NCBI GenBank assembly: GCA_016584305.1
Contig: JACEEZ010003836.1
Span: 110,001 to 174,000, forward strand
Source: Chionoecetes opilio
Taxonomy: Eukaryota > Arthropoda > Malacostraca > Decapoda > Majidae
Direction: 5' to 3'
DNA: 64,000 nt
Under the pieces are notes generated by a model. That model was not told the DNA's origin. It was given only the letters and a program-made list of their open reading frames with translations, and searched no databases. Made by a program: the position numbers and the translations under genes. This document shows positions 51,117 through 62,894 of this stretch, piece after piece; position 1 is the stretch's first letter, and each line of letters begins with the position of its first letter.

Positions 51117-53280
51117 CGCCACATTCCACAGCTATCTCCTTATCTATATTCTGTGGATGAAATTCTAAGTAGGACCTCTTTGTCTCTTCTCAATCACATA
51201 TACAGTCATAATCATGGTATTCATATTGTTTGATAGCTTCTGATATTGTTTTGATAGCTACGTGTATACAGGATACTCGGAACGTGTGGGTGGAAGATGC
51301 TTTTGTCCCGGTTCTTGATTGTGTGGGCGGTTACGAGGGGCACAATGGGCTTGGTGTGGGTGGGGCGTGAAGGTATTGGTCATGGGGTGTGGCCATTACA
51401 CCTGGACGTGTTCGTGTGAGTGAGAGAACCATTGGGATAAACAGTATGCATTATGGATATTGTATTTGTCCATGACGAGGCGATGTGATGTGGTGGTCAG
51501 ACGGCTTCCCAAACCTAACCTCAAGGGACGGTGTTTGGAAAGGTCAGTAGGAAGGCATTCTATCTGTCCACCCGTCACTCCTTCATGCTCCAGCCGTCGT
51601 GTAAATAGAATAAGCGAATATATTTTTTGAAAGAGTGGACGTGTGTGTGTGTGTGCGTGTGATGCGGCAGATAGGTAAAGGAGCACTAGTGGGGAGGGAA
51701 GATGGTGGGTGGCTGGGGAAAGTGATCAGTCAGCTTTGGTTCACCTAATTACCAGGTATGTCGAGTCTAATCATGGTAATCACGGAACCACACACCTGTC
51801 AGGAATGTTCCGGCCCCACCTGCCCCTCCCACCCACCGCCACTTGACACTTAAACCAAACTGTAGATGCACCTGCAAAGCCGTTATAAATTATGTTCAGA
51901 TTAGTTTGCACTTCCATTATCTGTGAAATATCGTAACCACAATACTCATAGCCACAATAATGGGTTGTGACTTGTGAGAATACATACATAAAGACAATAC
52001 ATATGCCTGACCCTAGTATTATCAAAACAAAGAAGTGACCATAACTATTGGACTAATGATACACAGTTGGAACGCGCGTCACCTAAGCACACTTGCCTGC
52101 TGTCTCACAGATCAGTTAAGGCTGACCTTTAGTTAAGATCGCATAGATTTCCGCCTCGTTCAGCCTCCTGACAGGCTATGGCATTTGTGCTTTATGGTGG
52201 GGGAGCAGACAGCTGGAAACAGTATGAAGAGGCTCGAGTGAGATGGATGGTGACCACCCGCACGATGTCCCACTTGCCCCACCTCGCCCTGCCTCCTCGG
52301 GCGGCGAGAGGCTTACACTCAAGGTCACAGTGTTACCGCCAGAGGCCTCAGGACTGTCTTGAATGCCCAGTTACCACCTAGACTGCCGCGGTGGCTTGCC
52401 GATGTCATCCTGGCGGTGTTTGTTAGTTTTGAAACCTCTGTCGCCTTACTTATCGTTTGGGAATATTGTAGATTGATTATTTTTTTATTACTATTTATTG
52501 AATTTTTTTTAAATTATTTATTACCTTTATTTTTGTATGTGTGTTTAAAAGTTTAACATCTAACTTAATTTGGATTTGATTCCGAATTAGCATTGTGTGT
52601 GTGTAGATAGAGAGATGGATAGGTTGATAAATATACTTGTTTTAGTGGTTAGGTTATCGTGTTGTGTAACTGTAATAATGTAACATCTCGGTTTTAAGAG
52701 CAAAGTTTTTTTCAACATTAGTCCCGTTATGATGGTCGTGTCCATCCTGTTACAATAACGTCATTGCCTTTACACCCGACAGTCTCTTTTGTAACATTAT
52801 TTTCTCTTTAACAAAACATTAGTAATATGAATAGTTTCGTGCACCTTCTCTTCTCCCCTACACACAGACAAGTTAGTCAAGGAACTGCTGTCATAATTTT
52901 ACTCGTTTTTCTTCATCTGTAGTTAAGAAATGCCATTTGAGGGGATGGTGCGGACCTTTGACCTAGGGGCGGTTCGCATGTGACCTCGTTAAATGGTAGA
53001 TAAGAGATGTATGTATGTACAGTACCGTGGGGAAAGGGGCGTTACCTAGGCTCACGAGGGTTAGGGTTGTAATTCCACCGCTCTGGCAGTGTCGGTGTTG
53101 GTGGTTGGGGTTGGCTCTTCTTTCCATAACGTCCAACAAATTGGTTAACTGGCACCTCTTTGGGCCGAGCAACGGAGAGCCGCGGACAGAGACGGGCAGA
53201 GTGACTCATGAAGGGGTCCACCTGGGTGCCCGCTTATCACACGGTCATCTCACGTACTACTGAACTCTCATTCTTAGGCT
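51117..53280. other. Long unique-looking interval, no gene seen
   Basis: A short GT run lies at 51640-51655. Otherwise no repeat, RNA gene or domain recognised. Confidence 0.5.
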
Positions 53281-53317
53281 ATTACACACACACACATACA
53301 GGGTCAACTTTATAAAG

Positions 53318-53352
53318 ATTGATATGGAGACATGACAACACGAACGTAGCTC
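53318..53352 (+). mobile_element. Possible SINE tail fragment
   Basis: ATTGATATGGAGAC followed by CACGAACGTAGCTCA resembles the 3' part of the SINE at 56203-56485 (ATTGATATGGAGAC, ATACGAGCGTTGCTCAGG). It is short, so this is tentative. Confidence 0.35.
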
Positions 53353-54752
53353 ACTTCCTATATGTTGCAAGATAAATACATTGCATCATTTGAATTGAGT
53401 CGTAAATATAGACACTGCATACTTTTTCTACTTCTACTACTACTTACTTTTGCATATTACCGTGGATTAGTGTTTGGATTTTCTTGTTCTAAATGCACAG
53501 TGAATGAATGCACGTTTATCTTTTTTACAATCACCCTGTTTTGTACTGCTCAGGGAGGACTTTGATCTTATATATCTACACATCAGTTCGGAAGTTGAGT
53601 CAAGGTGTGTGGCAAGGCTTACGTGTCTCTCTTCAATGACTGATACGTGTCGCCATCTGACACTCGCGGTGACGCATTGCCCACAGGAAGGGCCCGCCGG
53701 CTCACTCACTGTTCGTGTAATAATGCTGCATTTCTCGGAGACACTGAAAATTTTTCCTTCTTGTTAGATAATATTGTTGTTGAATACTGAAATATATATG
53801 ACTAATTATGAGGGAATGGTCTTTCGTTTTCGTTTGGTGTTTGTTTGCATGGCAGAGATCTTTTACTTCGGGAGATCAACACTTCATTTCATATTGTAAG
53901 TTAAAGGAATCTTAATCACCATTCTTAGTGGCTGAAAGGAAACATTGCCGTACGAAGTGAAGGCTTATGATTGATTTGTTTATGTGGTTCAGGTTGCGTT
54001 GACTCTCTCGTCCTTTGTTGAGCGACATCCAGCACGTTGTTGTGTCTCCGCGCCGCCTGTTTTGCGCCATTACCTGACACTGCCTTGGCACCGTCCTCTG
54101 CAAAAGGACGGAACACCTTGAAAAAAATAGAGAGAGAATAAAACCTAATATTACCACCTTTATCACCCCGGTCACACGGTTTATTACTAAGAAGTCATAG
54201 TTGACGCCACAGATATTTCATTTTATATTTGTATAATCAAGAACCTTCCTAATCCTCCTTCATGACGAGTTTTTATCTTCATGTTTACATCTTTTCTCTC
54301 ATCGACTACAACACACGCAACGCCTTTGACGTAACAATGTTTACGATTACATCAGTCTACGATTCTTCAAGGGTGACTCACAGATCTCTCATTCATAGTT
54401 ATTATTTCTCTCCTAAACTTGGCAGACGTGCTCGTGCTGGTTTCTCCCGGTCACCACAACTGCTGGTTCACAATTTACTCACCGTTCGTCCTCGCGGAGC
54501 CGCACACTCTCGCTCGCCAAATGTTACACCGTGGCCTCAGGAAGCAATTTCATTCTTCATACCGTTTTCCTGTGTTGTGAGTGCGAGATTGTTGGAAACA
54601 CGATCCATCAGAGCCGCAACGCGACCACAGGAGGGCGTTCATGCCGGGTCGCTCTTGATTAATTGGACTTACTCTGTGCAGGAATTTTGTTTTGTTTCCG
54701 TTAGCAGCCATGTCTTATAATGTTCCTCTTTTAGGCATATCTTTTCTCATTT

Positions 54753-54753
<1 letters not shown>
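53353..54753. other. Unique-looking sequence, no gene seen
   Basis: A + strand frame of about 150 codons (54262-54720) ends at a TAA with no recognisable domain. Confidence 0.5.
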
Positions 54754-54819
<66 letters not shown>

Positions 54820-54826
54820 AACAGCC
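54754..54826. repeat. (CA)n microsatellite
   Basis: CA tract of about 35 units with one CG change at the end. Confidence 0.97.
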
Positions 54827-55109
54827 GTTCGCTGGTTAGTGGATACTAACCAGTAATAATACAGCGGGCCGCTCCGTGAACCCGCGTTCGAACTTTACTC
54901 AAGGTTCGAAAATTTTCATTGACCAAAACGGGCAGTTACTGCCCCCTAACTTAAGTAAAGGGATGGTTTTGGTGTGGTGTGTGAGGTCCTAATAGCTAGG
55001 TCGCGAGTCTAGCGCGTGATCAAGACCATGAATAACTTTTTTTTCTCTCTCAGATATTGATGCCATAATTTTTTTTGCAGAAATGTTACATAGTTTTCAT
55101 TCAGTTTTG

Positions 55110-55142
55110 TTAACCTTATCATTTCTTTCTTTCCAGGTGAGC
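55110..55142 (+). promoter_or_regulatory. Candidate recursive splice site
   Basis: A branch-point-like TTAAC (55110-55114), a pyrimidine tract and TTTCTTTCTTTCCAG (55122-55136) are joined directly to GTGAGC. This matches the (Y)nNCAG|GTRAGN form of recursive (ratcheting) splice sites in long introns. A second donor-like GTAAGT follows at 55175, so an alternative reading is an acceptor for a 38-bp microexon. Confidence 0.4.
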
Positions 55143-55179
55143 TCATCCCTCTGGTGCATCCTCGGGTCCTGTATGTAAG

Positions 55180-55596
55180 TAGCAGACACCACCAAGCTAA
55201 GGATGGAAAGATGGGTCGTCAGGGCGAGGGCTAAGTATAGGCCTCACGTGTCTTGCTGATGATAAAAGCCGCCCTTGTAGAAGTAATGAAAGGCGTTGGT
55301 GTTATTAGGGACCATTAATTCTGGATATAATAGCGCATGCTGTGTATATCTACTTAATTGCTTCATGTGAATCTAAATTAAACTTCATAGTATTATCATT
55401 AAGAGGCGATAACACAAACATTATACGTGTATTTGATGTCCAAAAGCAAGTATACTGTTCTTACTTGTAACCAAATTAATCAAGCAGAATATATACGCAG
55501 TAGTGAAGCAAATTAAACTAGAGTTCTGGACAGTGTGATACCGTTAAGGACACAGGGCCGTAGTGCGTCCAGTGTGGGGTGTCCGCTATACTAGGC
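55180..55596. other. Unique-looking sequence, no gene seen
   Basis: AT-rich after 55300. Nothing recognised. Confidence 0.5.
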
Positions 55597-55732
55597 AGGG
55601 GGGCGGGGCGGAGGGGGTGTGAACATGGTGGGGGGGGGGGTTAGGATGTAGGGGGAGCACACCACACACACACAGGGGGGCGGGGCGGAGGGGGGTGTTA
55701 ACATGGTGAATGGGGGATGTAGGGGGCACACC
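55597..55732. repeat. G-rich tandem duplication, period about 78 bp
   Basis: GGGGGGCGGGGCGGAGGGGG, AACATGGTG, GATGTAGGGGG and CACACCACA recur in order in both copies. Each copy has several runs of four or more G, so G-quadruplex formation is possible. Confidence 0.85.
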
Positions 55733-56202
55733 ACACTGCACAGGAAGGAAGCAAGCCCCGGCGTGGCCTTGGCAACAGGTGGCAGGATGCACCTTGACTC
55801 GCTATGGTGGCGGAGAAAACACGATTATAGAAGAAAATACTTTTTTGGTGAAAGTATCAAATTCTTTAATATTTTCAAAATGTAGGACTCTTTTGATAAC
55901 GTGTCAAAGGAATGTCACCAGAATGATTCGGTCTGACGTCAGATTTGAATTATGTATAAGAATTGGCTCACACTAAATACCATTCTCTAGATAGCGATGT
56001 TGTTTATGTACGATTAGTTTTCAAAAACGCTTATAAGTAAACAATCAGATTTAAAAATGGAACATACTGGAAGAATTTATAGTCTTATTCTAAATATTTA
56101 TCTCCCCACATGGACCTATATTGTGCAAAGGGGACACACACACACACATAGTACATATATGTACTCCGAGTACATGTATGTACGAGTATGAGTACATATG
56201 GA

Positions 56203-56485
56203 TACTCCGTAGTATAGGGGAAGCACGCTCGGTTCACAACCTAGAAGTCCCGGGTTCGATCCCCTGGCGGAGCGGAAACAGATGGGCTGTTTCCTTAAAA
56301 CCCAAGCCCCTGTCCACCCAGCAGTGAATGGGTACCGGGTGTTAGCCGGGGTTTGTGACCTGCTCTCCGGGGTGCTGGCTTCGGCCAAAACTAAGCACTA
56401 AGGATGAATGATAAAAAAATATTGATATGGAGACGGGGCCATACGAGCGTTGCTCAGGCCCTGTAAAATACAACTAGACAACTAG
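56203..56485 (+). mobile_element. tRNA-derived SINE (tRNA-Val-like head)
   Basis: The head has a perfect A box TAGTATAGGGG (56210-56220) and B box GGTTCGATCCC (56253-56263), spaced as in a tRNA. The anticodon loop reads TTCACAA (anticodon CAC, valine). The head is followed by a tRNA-unrelated body (GCTGTTTCCTTAAAACCC, GTGAATGGGTACCGGGTGTT, AGACGGGGCCATACGAGCG) and an ACAACTAG-duplicated end. The anticodon stem carries a mismatch and the body continues past the acceptor stem, so it is not a functional tRNA gene. No clear target-site duplication was found. Confidence 0.8.
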
Positions 56486-56488
56486 ATG

Positions 56489-56492
<4 letters not shown>

Positions 56493-56546
<54 letters not shown>

Positions 56547-56598
56547 ACACACACACACTGTACACTTTCACCACTATCAACACCCCCCCCCCCCCCAC
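56493..56598. repeat. (CA)n microsatellite followed by C homopolymer
   Basis: About 33 CA units with one CCA break, then about 16 C at 56583. Confidence 0.95.
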
Positions 56599-56850
56599 CA
56601 CCACCACACCCTTCTCTGTTCTCTGTTCTTTTTCAGCCGTAATGGACGCTCTAATTAAGCTCAGCCCTCCTTCCCTGCCCTCCACCTAGTTACCCTCGCG
56701 GCACATTCCTCTTTATCTAGATGTTAGGCTTTTACCCAAGGCGACCTCTTAAAGCCTGAGTAGTCAACGTAATTACAGGTATGAAGCTGATAATGATGAA
56801 TTAAAAGTAACTTGGTTAACCACTAGTACTTGAGTGAACCTGTGTCGTCA

Positions 56851-57060
56851 TTAACCCCTGGAGACCCAGTACGTAATTTCATGTATTTTGGCTGCCATTA
56901 GATGATTTTTAGTTAATATAAGCAATGTTTTATAGATATGACCTATTTAGTATCCTTGTCCACTAGCTAATTTGGTATATTTAGTTAGTTTTCGTAATTT
57001 TATGGCTAACAACAGACAATTCTATATAGCAAAGGAAAGATCTGGGTGTGAAGAGGTTAA
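56851..57060 (-). mobile_element. piggyBac-type MITE, copy 2 (both TTAA flanks intact)
   Basis: A 210-bp element flanked by TTAA at 56851-56854 and 57057-57060. It is homologous along its full length, in reverse orientation, to 11594-11805 (shared blocks AAAACATTGCTTATATTAAC and CCAAATTAGCTAGTGGA as read on the minus strand). Termini are CCCCTG/AAGAGG here and CCCCTT/AAGGGG in copy 1. There is no coding capacity. The perfect TTAA pair is the evidence for piggyBac-type insertion. Confidence 0.8.
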
Positions 57061-57308
57061 AATCTTGTTAGCATTACTCTCAGCTTGCCATTATTATTTT
57101 CCTCCCCAAAGAATGTTATCATTGTGTTTTCATCTTTAAAGAATTTAGATCAAGTTAAACGGATGGATGTTTTGGCTTTCTCCGTGAACCGCACTACTCA
57201 ATTACGGCATCCTGGACGAGCTGAAATTATGATAGCGAAAAAAAACAGAAACATGACCAAAAAAGAATTCTTATATATGACAACAAAAAAAGCTTGAAAT
57301 AGAAGAGT

Positions 57309-57328
57309 AAAAAAAAAAAAAAAAAAAA
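57309..57328. repeat. A20 homopolymer
   Basis: Uninterrupted A run followed by a second A9 run near 57341. No retroposon body is recognised upstream. Confidence 0.9.
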
Positions 57329-57508
57329 GTCGATAGGTAAGAAAAAAAAAGTTAGAAATTACGTAAATTAAGGAAAGTTATCAAACCCAATCGCGAGTTT
57401 AAAGTTAGGCATGCTGCATACTGTGGAGAAGCCTGGCCTGTGTAAGCATGTTATTGTTCATTGATATAGTTTTTAACCCTGAGGGGATTGTAGTGTTCCA
57501 GGGTTATG

Positions 57509-57565
57509 CCACAAGGAAACACTAATACCACAAGGAAACACTAATACCACAAGGAAACACTAATA
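57509..57565. repeat. 19-bp minisatellite, three copies
   Basis: CCACAAGGAAACACTAATA repeats exactly three times at 57509, 57528 and 57547. The SINE at 57573 is inserted at its right edge. Confidence 0.95.
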
Positions 57566-57572
57566 CATACAG

Positions 57573-57749
57573 ACCGCCAGGGTGGCGCGGTTGGTAGAAT
57601 CACGGACTGGTGCTGCAGAGTCCCTGCGCCATTCGGTCAGCGGTTCGAGTCCACCAAACTCGTCCTGGTGTGGTGGCGCTTTGTACAGTCAATAACCTTG
57701 TAGTTGGTACTTGCAAAGTGTCTAGATATGATCAAAGTATCTTATATCT
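57573..57749 (+). mobile_element. tRNA-derived SINE with exact 12-bp target-site duplication
   Basis: The A box-like TGGCGCGGTTG (57583-57593, one mismatch) and perfect B box GGTTCGAGTCC (57642-57652) are about 59 bp apart, the wider spacing of type II tRNAs (Leu/Ser) with a long variable arm. The body GCGCTTTGTACAGTCAATAA and TTGGTACTTGCAAAGTGTCT is shared with the minus-strand copy at 24782-24922. It is flanked by TAATACATACAG at 57561-57572 and 57750-57761. This copy appears to be full length and gives the family structure. Confidence 0.88.
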
Positions 57750-57761
57750 TAATACATACAG

Positions 57762-58590
57762 AAGCCAGGCACCACATCCGCTGTATCCGCCGCCGCCGGC
57801 CCCCTGGCAGCGTCCGTGTGGCCCAGTTATATCTGAAACACTTCTGCATGATGTTTCCCAGCGTTGTTTAAGTTTCTGTTTGATGTGTTACTTTGTCAGG
57901 AGATTGAGTGTGTCAGTAGCTGTTGGTCTGTTTTCTTAGTTAGTAGTTATGCTTTTAAAATGGATAATGATATAAAATGTTCGAACTATTATGAATGAGT
58001 TCTGGTTAAATGTATAAAGAAAATCTTCAATTCTTGTTTGAAATGTTTTGAAGATGAAAATACAAACATCATACTGAAAAAAAACTATATAGAGTCAGTG
58101 TTCGTGAAGTTTGTTTACTTATTGGCTAAGTTATTGCATAAATTGTGCAAAGCATGTCCAAATATGTTTATTTATTCAACACTTACACCGAAGTGTTTCG
58201 CCAGTGTTGCCTGTTTCGGGGTCCTCGGCGCCCCCCCTGACCTCCGTTGCCTCACTCTCCTGACCCTTAACCCAAATGTGAGGTGAAATGTAGGTAATGC
58301 CTCCAAGGGCCGAGGGGAGAAGAGTAGAGGGTGTGTAGAGGGGTGCTAGAGGGGTGTTGGTGAGGGGCTTGAGTACTAGGGGTGAAAGGGTGCCGGATGA
58401 GGCGCTAGAGAGGAAACTATATATACACATTGTTGAAGGGCTTGAGAAGGCATCATATTCTTCACTTTTTCTCTACTCCTTCCCTGATCTCTGTAGAAAG
58501 TTTGAGGATGGACTCAGATCTCATTCATTGGCTCACATCGATGCCTCACCTGCTTGACAATGATAATTAGTATCCCATTTATGGTATGTC
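57762..58590. other. Unique-looking sequence, no gene seen
   Basis: A degenerate GGTGYTAGAGGGGTG repeat lies near 58335-58375. No gene recognised. Confidence 0.5.
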
Positions 58591-58642
<52 letters not shown>

Positions 58643-58650
58643 TCTCTCTC

Positions 58651-58696
<46 letters not shown>

Positions 58697-58703
58697 CTCT
58701 CCT

Positions 58704-58767
<64 letters not shown>

Positions 58768-58774
58768 CTCTTCT

Positions 58775-58813
<39 letters not shown>

Positions 58814-58862
58814 TCTCTCACCCTCTCTCTCCTCCCTTCTCCTCTCTCTATCTCTTCTCTCT
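58591..58862. repeat. Very long interrupted (CT)n tract
   Basis: About 270 bp of CT with many CTCC and TTC phase breaks. The longest simple-repeat block in the window. All long frames across it are Ser-Leu or Glu-Arg repeats. Confidence 0.96.
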
Positions 58863-60755
58863 ATAACATTAATTATAACTACCAAGTCTATTTTGTCTTC
58901 CTGTCCACCAAGGCCTCCCGTCAGCCTTTCACCGGCACTTCCATCCGCTAACACACAGGTATTGCTCTTGAGATACGTGTTGTAATGTGCTGGAATCTCA
59001 TCTATTCCTTGTACGCTACACTCACCTCAGGAAAACCTTGTGTGATTTTGCCGCACGTCTTTTGGAAAGTTAGCAATGCCTTTTAAGGAGTCTGATCATC
59101 TACTCTGCAACCCTCGTGAGTACTTCGCTGGCTCACCCTCTTTTTATTTATGTCTTGTCTACGACCCCATGCTTATTCCGGCTAAATTGGTACTGATATT
59201 ACCTTTTAAAAGAACATTTGTAGTCAGATGGTCTCCTGCCGACCCGTAGCTCCGTGTCCATTTCTCAAGGGCGTTGCGTCATGGCTGGAAGCTAATAACG
59301 AGGCAGGTGTGTCAGGTAGCGAAGGTGAATGGTGAACGTAGGGTTAGGGGCGCCTTTCCCTGCAGGATGGTGAAGCTACCGACGGGGGGATGATGATGAT
59401 GGTGAGGAGGAGGAGGAGGAGAGTAAGATGGAAAGAGAGAAGCAGCAAAAAAAAAGTTTCATCGATTCTAGTGACGTTATGCAGATTTTTCTTTTTTCAT
59501 GCGTTCATTGATGTTTCATTGTAGTTTTTGATCGGTGTGTGTCCTAATCCTGGGTATAGTGTCGCTCAATATAGGACATTGCTTGCTTTTGACGTAGCTT
59601 GTGTTGTATTGTCAAGCCTGATGAAGGTTTGTGGCTGACCTGCGAGGATGTTTGTTCAGGTGTTGTACCAGCTGTTGAAGGGACGGAGGGAGGAGAGGTG
59701 TGATCGATCCCTACCAAGTGTGAGAGAATACCAGTGTTTATTATTGTTATCATTTTTATGTGTTATCACCTCTAATATGGGTGATTGGTGCCTGATTACT
59801 GGTTCGTTAATGTGCTGCAACAGGACTACCGTGATGAGATATATTGTGTTATGGTCAACAAAAACATTTGTTTATGAAAGTTAAATAAGTAGGCAAAAGG
59901 TTAAAAAAAATTGGTTATTCAAAGACCCTCTGTTTTGCCATGTACTTCGTAATGTATAATAAGTTTCGATTAAGAAATGCACATGGAATTTTCTTTATTT
60001 GAAATGAAAAATGCATCTTTGATTGAATATCTTTCATTGGTAAATACATTGTTTTTTTGCCTCGTTAGTGACTGGTTGTCATATCTAGCGGGAGTCAGAC
60101 CACACCTGTCAGAAAGCGAGCTGTGTGGAAGGAGCAGCAGGAACCACCGGGCCAGGACGTGCTGCTGTGTGCTGTGTTATTCATTATCTGCTGCCATTGT
60201 CTACATGAGGAAGTGTTTGCTGCTCGGGTGTGTGTGGTTCCCGAGCCCCGTGTGGTGCCGGCCTCCACTACAGCCTGAACTGCTGGGCGATGGCGGTACG
60301 AGTGAATGAATTAACCTTCTCGCGTTCGCTCTCGCTCTCTCCCCCACATCGTCGGTCTCCAGGTGAAGGCCGAAGTGTGTGTAGACAGGCCAGTCTCTCC
60401 CTGTGTGGCATTCTTGTTTTGTGTGGCACACCAGCTCGCGCCGACCACCTGTTGTGTGTGTTGCATTCTTACACCTCTCTGGAGTGTCAAGCTGTCATTT
60501 TCTTTGTTTGGATCTAGCATTCCTTACTGTCAACTTTCAAACTAATATTCGACACCTATATAATTGTCATTGTAGTTGTTTTCGTGGTGGAGGCAAGAGC
60601 TTCAACTCATTATTTATTCTGGTTTTCTCTCATTATTCTCAATATTCTGGTTCATCTCTCGATATAAGCTGGAGTAGCTACCCTGGCTTTGTGGAAGTGT
60701 AGCAGAAGCAGTTTTTGTCCTATATTTTCTTTTATGTGTCTATTCCCTTTTCCCC
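58863..60755. other. Unique-looking sequence, no gene seen
   Basis: A GGAGGA patch lies at 59405-59422. 60060-60520 is moderately GC-rich with overlapping open frames up to 110 codons but no recognised domain. Confidence 0.45.
60334..60368 (+). promoter_or_regulatory. Weak candidate recursive splice site
   Basis: A pyrimidine-rich stretch ending GTCGGTCTCCAG (60351-60362) is joined directly to GTGAAG. Same arrangement as at 55136 and 16350 but with a poorer donor and an interrupted pyrimidine tract. Confidence 0.2.
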
Positions 60756-60759
60756 TCCC

Positions 60760-60850
60760 CCATAGCTTCCCTTCTCCCCTCCCCATAGCTTCCCTTCTCC
60801 CCTCCCCATAGCTTCCTTCCTCTCCTCCCCATAGCTTCCCTCGTCCCCCC
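60760..60850. repeat. Pyrimidine-rich minisatellite, about four units of 22-24 bp
   Basis: CCCCATAGCTTCC recurs four times with CCTTCTCCCCT spacers. The next 300 bp stay C-rich. Confidence 0.88.
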
Positions 60851-61631
60851 GTCCCTCTTTCCTTCTCCCATCGCTCCCCCCCCCCTTGTGCCCTCCCCAT
60901 CACTTCCCTCGTCTCCTCCTCCCCTCACCCATCGCCCCATGTACTAAATCGCTTCCCTCGTGCCAGGCTGCTGCCACACTGAAGTGACACAATGGTGAGA
61001 GCCAGGGAAGGGGTGCCGATGCCCAGACCAGGCTGTGAACAAAGACCCATGCCATAGCCTACTCTCTCGTTACCTCCACCCCATTCCAACACCCCCTCCC
61101 CTCTCCTCCACCCCCAACCCCTCCCTCTCATCCCTCTCACGCCTCCCATTCCTCTTGTATTCTCATTTAACTCTTCATCGTACTTTCACTTCGACCTAGC
61201 CCTTATAAATAATTCCTAAGTTAAGTTCGTATTGAAATTCGCTTCATAACCCTTTCATAGTGACCTCTTGTGTTGCGTCCGTGCCCTGGAATGACCTCAG
61301 GCGACCCGGGGTTAGTCACATCTCCCTGGTGGCCGTACGTATAACCGGAGCCTGCCTGCCGCGCCTCTCCAGACCAGGCCACGGATTTGCATGGTCGTGA
61401 GGAAAGACTTTGTTCTTTACGGGTCTTTGTTGTGGTAATGATGGAGGAATCTTGCTCGGGCTCGGTCTCGTTTCATCCGTACTCCCTCCTTCTCGATTTC
61501 TTCTTTCTCATTAAATCGTTTATTGCCCCATTTAAAAGAATCCTATTAAAATCCATCTCAGTTTCTTTCTCTCTTTTGTGATTGTGGTTCATTTGTTCAT
61601 TTATTTCATTCAGTTCGACCCGCCTTCACCA

Positions 61632-61633
<2 letters not shown>
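60851..61633. other. C-rich then unique sequence, no gene seen
   Basis: C-rich to 61150, then mixed. No gene recognised. Confidence 0.5.

Positions 61634-61725
<92 letters not shown>
61634..61725. repeat. (CT)n microsatellite
   Basis: Pure CT tract of about 46 units. Confidence 0.97.
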
Positions 61726-61729
<4 letters not shown>

Positions 61730-62030
61730 CAGTAATTAGCCTATTCTTGATAAATGGGGAGTAGAAAAATGGGAACACATTTGAATCTGAAATGCGAATG
61801 GAAGAAGAGAGGAAGGAGAGAAGCGGGTGAAGGTTACGAGAAGGTGGAGTGGAGTGGAAGGCGTTTTATATACAGAGGTACAGGTGGAGTGGAGGGAGAA
61901 GGAGAGCCATATCCCGAGTGGAGTGAAGAGTGTGGACTACTTGAAGGGAGGTTTGCTTCGGGTAAGAGAAAAAAAAAAGATAGACTAAAGTGGTAAGACG
62001 AGTGTAAGTGTAGGAAACAGGAAGAGTGAC

Positions 62031-62033
<3 letters not shown>

Positions 62034-62112
<79 letters not shown>
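62034..62112. repeat. (GA)n microsatellite
   Basis: Pure GA tract of about 39 units. Preceded from 61740 by purine-rich DNA. Confidence 0.97.
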
Positions 62113-62116
<4 letters not shown>

Positions 62117-62213
62117 AAGGAAGATTGAATGACTGGAATAACGGGAACCAGGTAAATGATGTGAAGAAACCATTGACTTGTGGTGGTGATGGTGACAGCG
62201 AGGATGGTGAGGC

Positions 62214-62241
62214 GGCAGTGATAGTGATAGTGATAGTGATG
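62214..62241. repeat. (AGTGAT)n short repeat
   Basis: About four AGTGAT units. Confidence 0.9.
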
Positions 62242-62406
62242 GAAGCCAAACCACTATTTTGACACAGCCTTCACCATCCACCTAACCTTCACCTCTAATC
62301 CACCTCCATCTCCTCTTCTTTCCCTTCCTCCTCTCTTCTTTAACTCCCCTCTTCTCTCTGTTTTTCATCTTACTTCTCATCGCCATTCTTTCTTTCCACC
62401 CCTGCC

Positions 62407-62568
62407 TTCCACTCTTCCATTCCCCTCCACCTCCTGCTTCCACAACCTCATCGCCATTATTCCCTTCCACCTTTTCTCTTCCATTCCCTTCCACAACCTC
62501 ATCGCCATGCTTTCCTTCCACCCCCACTTTCCACTCTTCCATTCCCCTCCACCTCCTGCTTCCACAAC
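62407..62568. repeat. Pyrimidine-rich direct repeats, 40-bp unit 122 bp apart
   Basis: A 40-bp block beginning TTCCACTCTTCCATTCCCC (62407-62446) recurs exactly at 62529-62568. CACAACCTCATCGCCAT also recurs between them, so the region is a complex pyrimidine-rich tandem array. Confidence 0.9.
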
Positions 62569-62894
62569 TGTTATCCTACGTGACCTGCGAGATGCCTGCT
62601 TGCCGGGCCGGGAGTGGTGGTGGTGGTGGTGGTGGTGGTCCGGTAACCCTGCTGGCGTTCCCTCCCTGCCTCCCTCCCTCTGCACCGGTCTTGCCTGGCC
62701 GCTACAGATGCCGTTGTCCGGTGTACTGATAGAGCTGTCGATAATGCAATTACCTTCAATTTGTTAGACTTGTGAATTTCCGTCGGGCCAAACAAAGCTG
62801 GTTTCATGATTTAAGATGCCTCGCAGGTGCCCTAACTTCTAACTAGGGGGAAGGGAAGGAAGGGAATATTATGTTATGATTGTTTTCTTTTCTA

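Noticed and set aside
56203..56276. A functional tRNA-Val gene
   Set aside because: A and B boxes are good, but the anticodon stem is mismatched and a SINE-like body follows. A SINE head explains it better.
57309..57345. Poly-A tail of a retroposon
   Set aside because: No shared retroposon body and no target-site duplication were found around the A runs.
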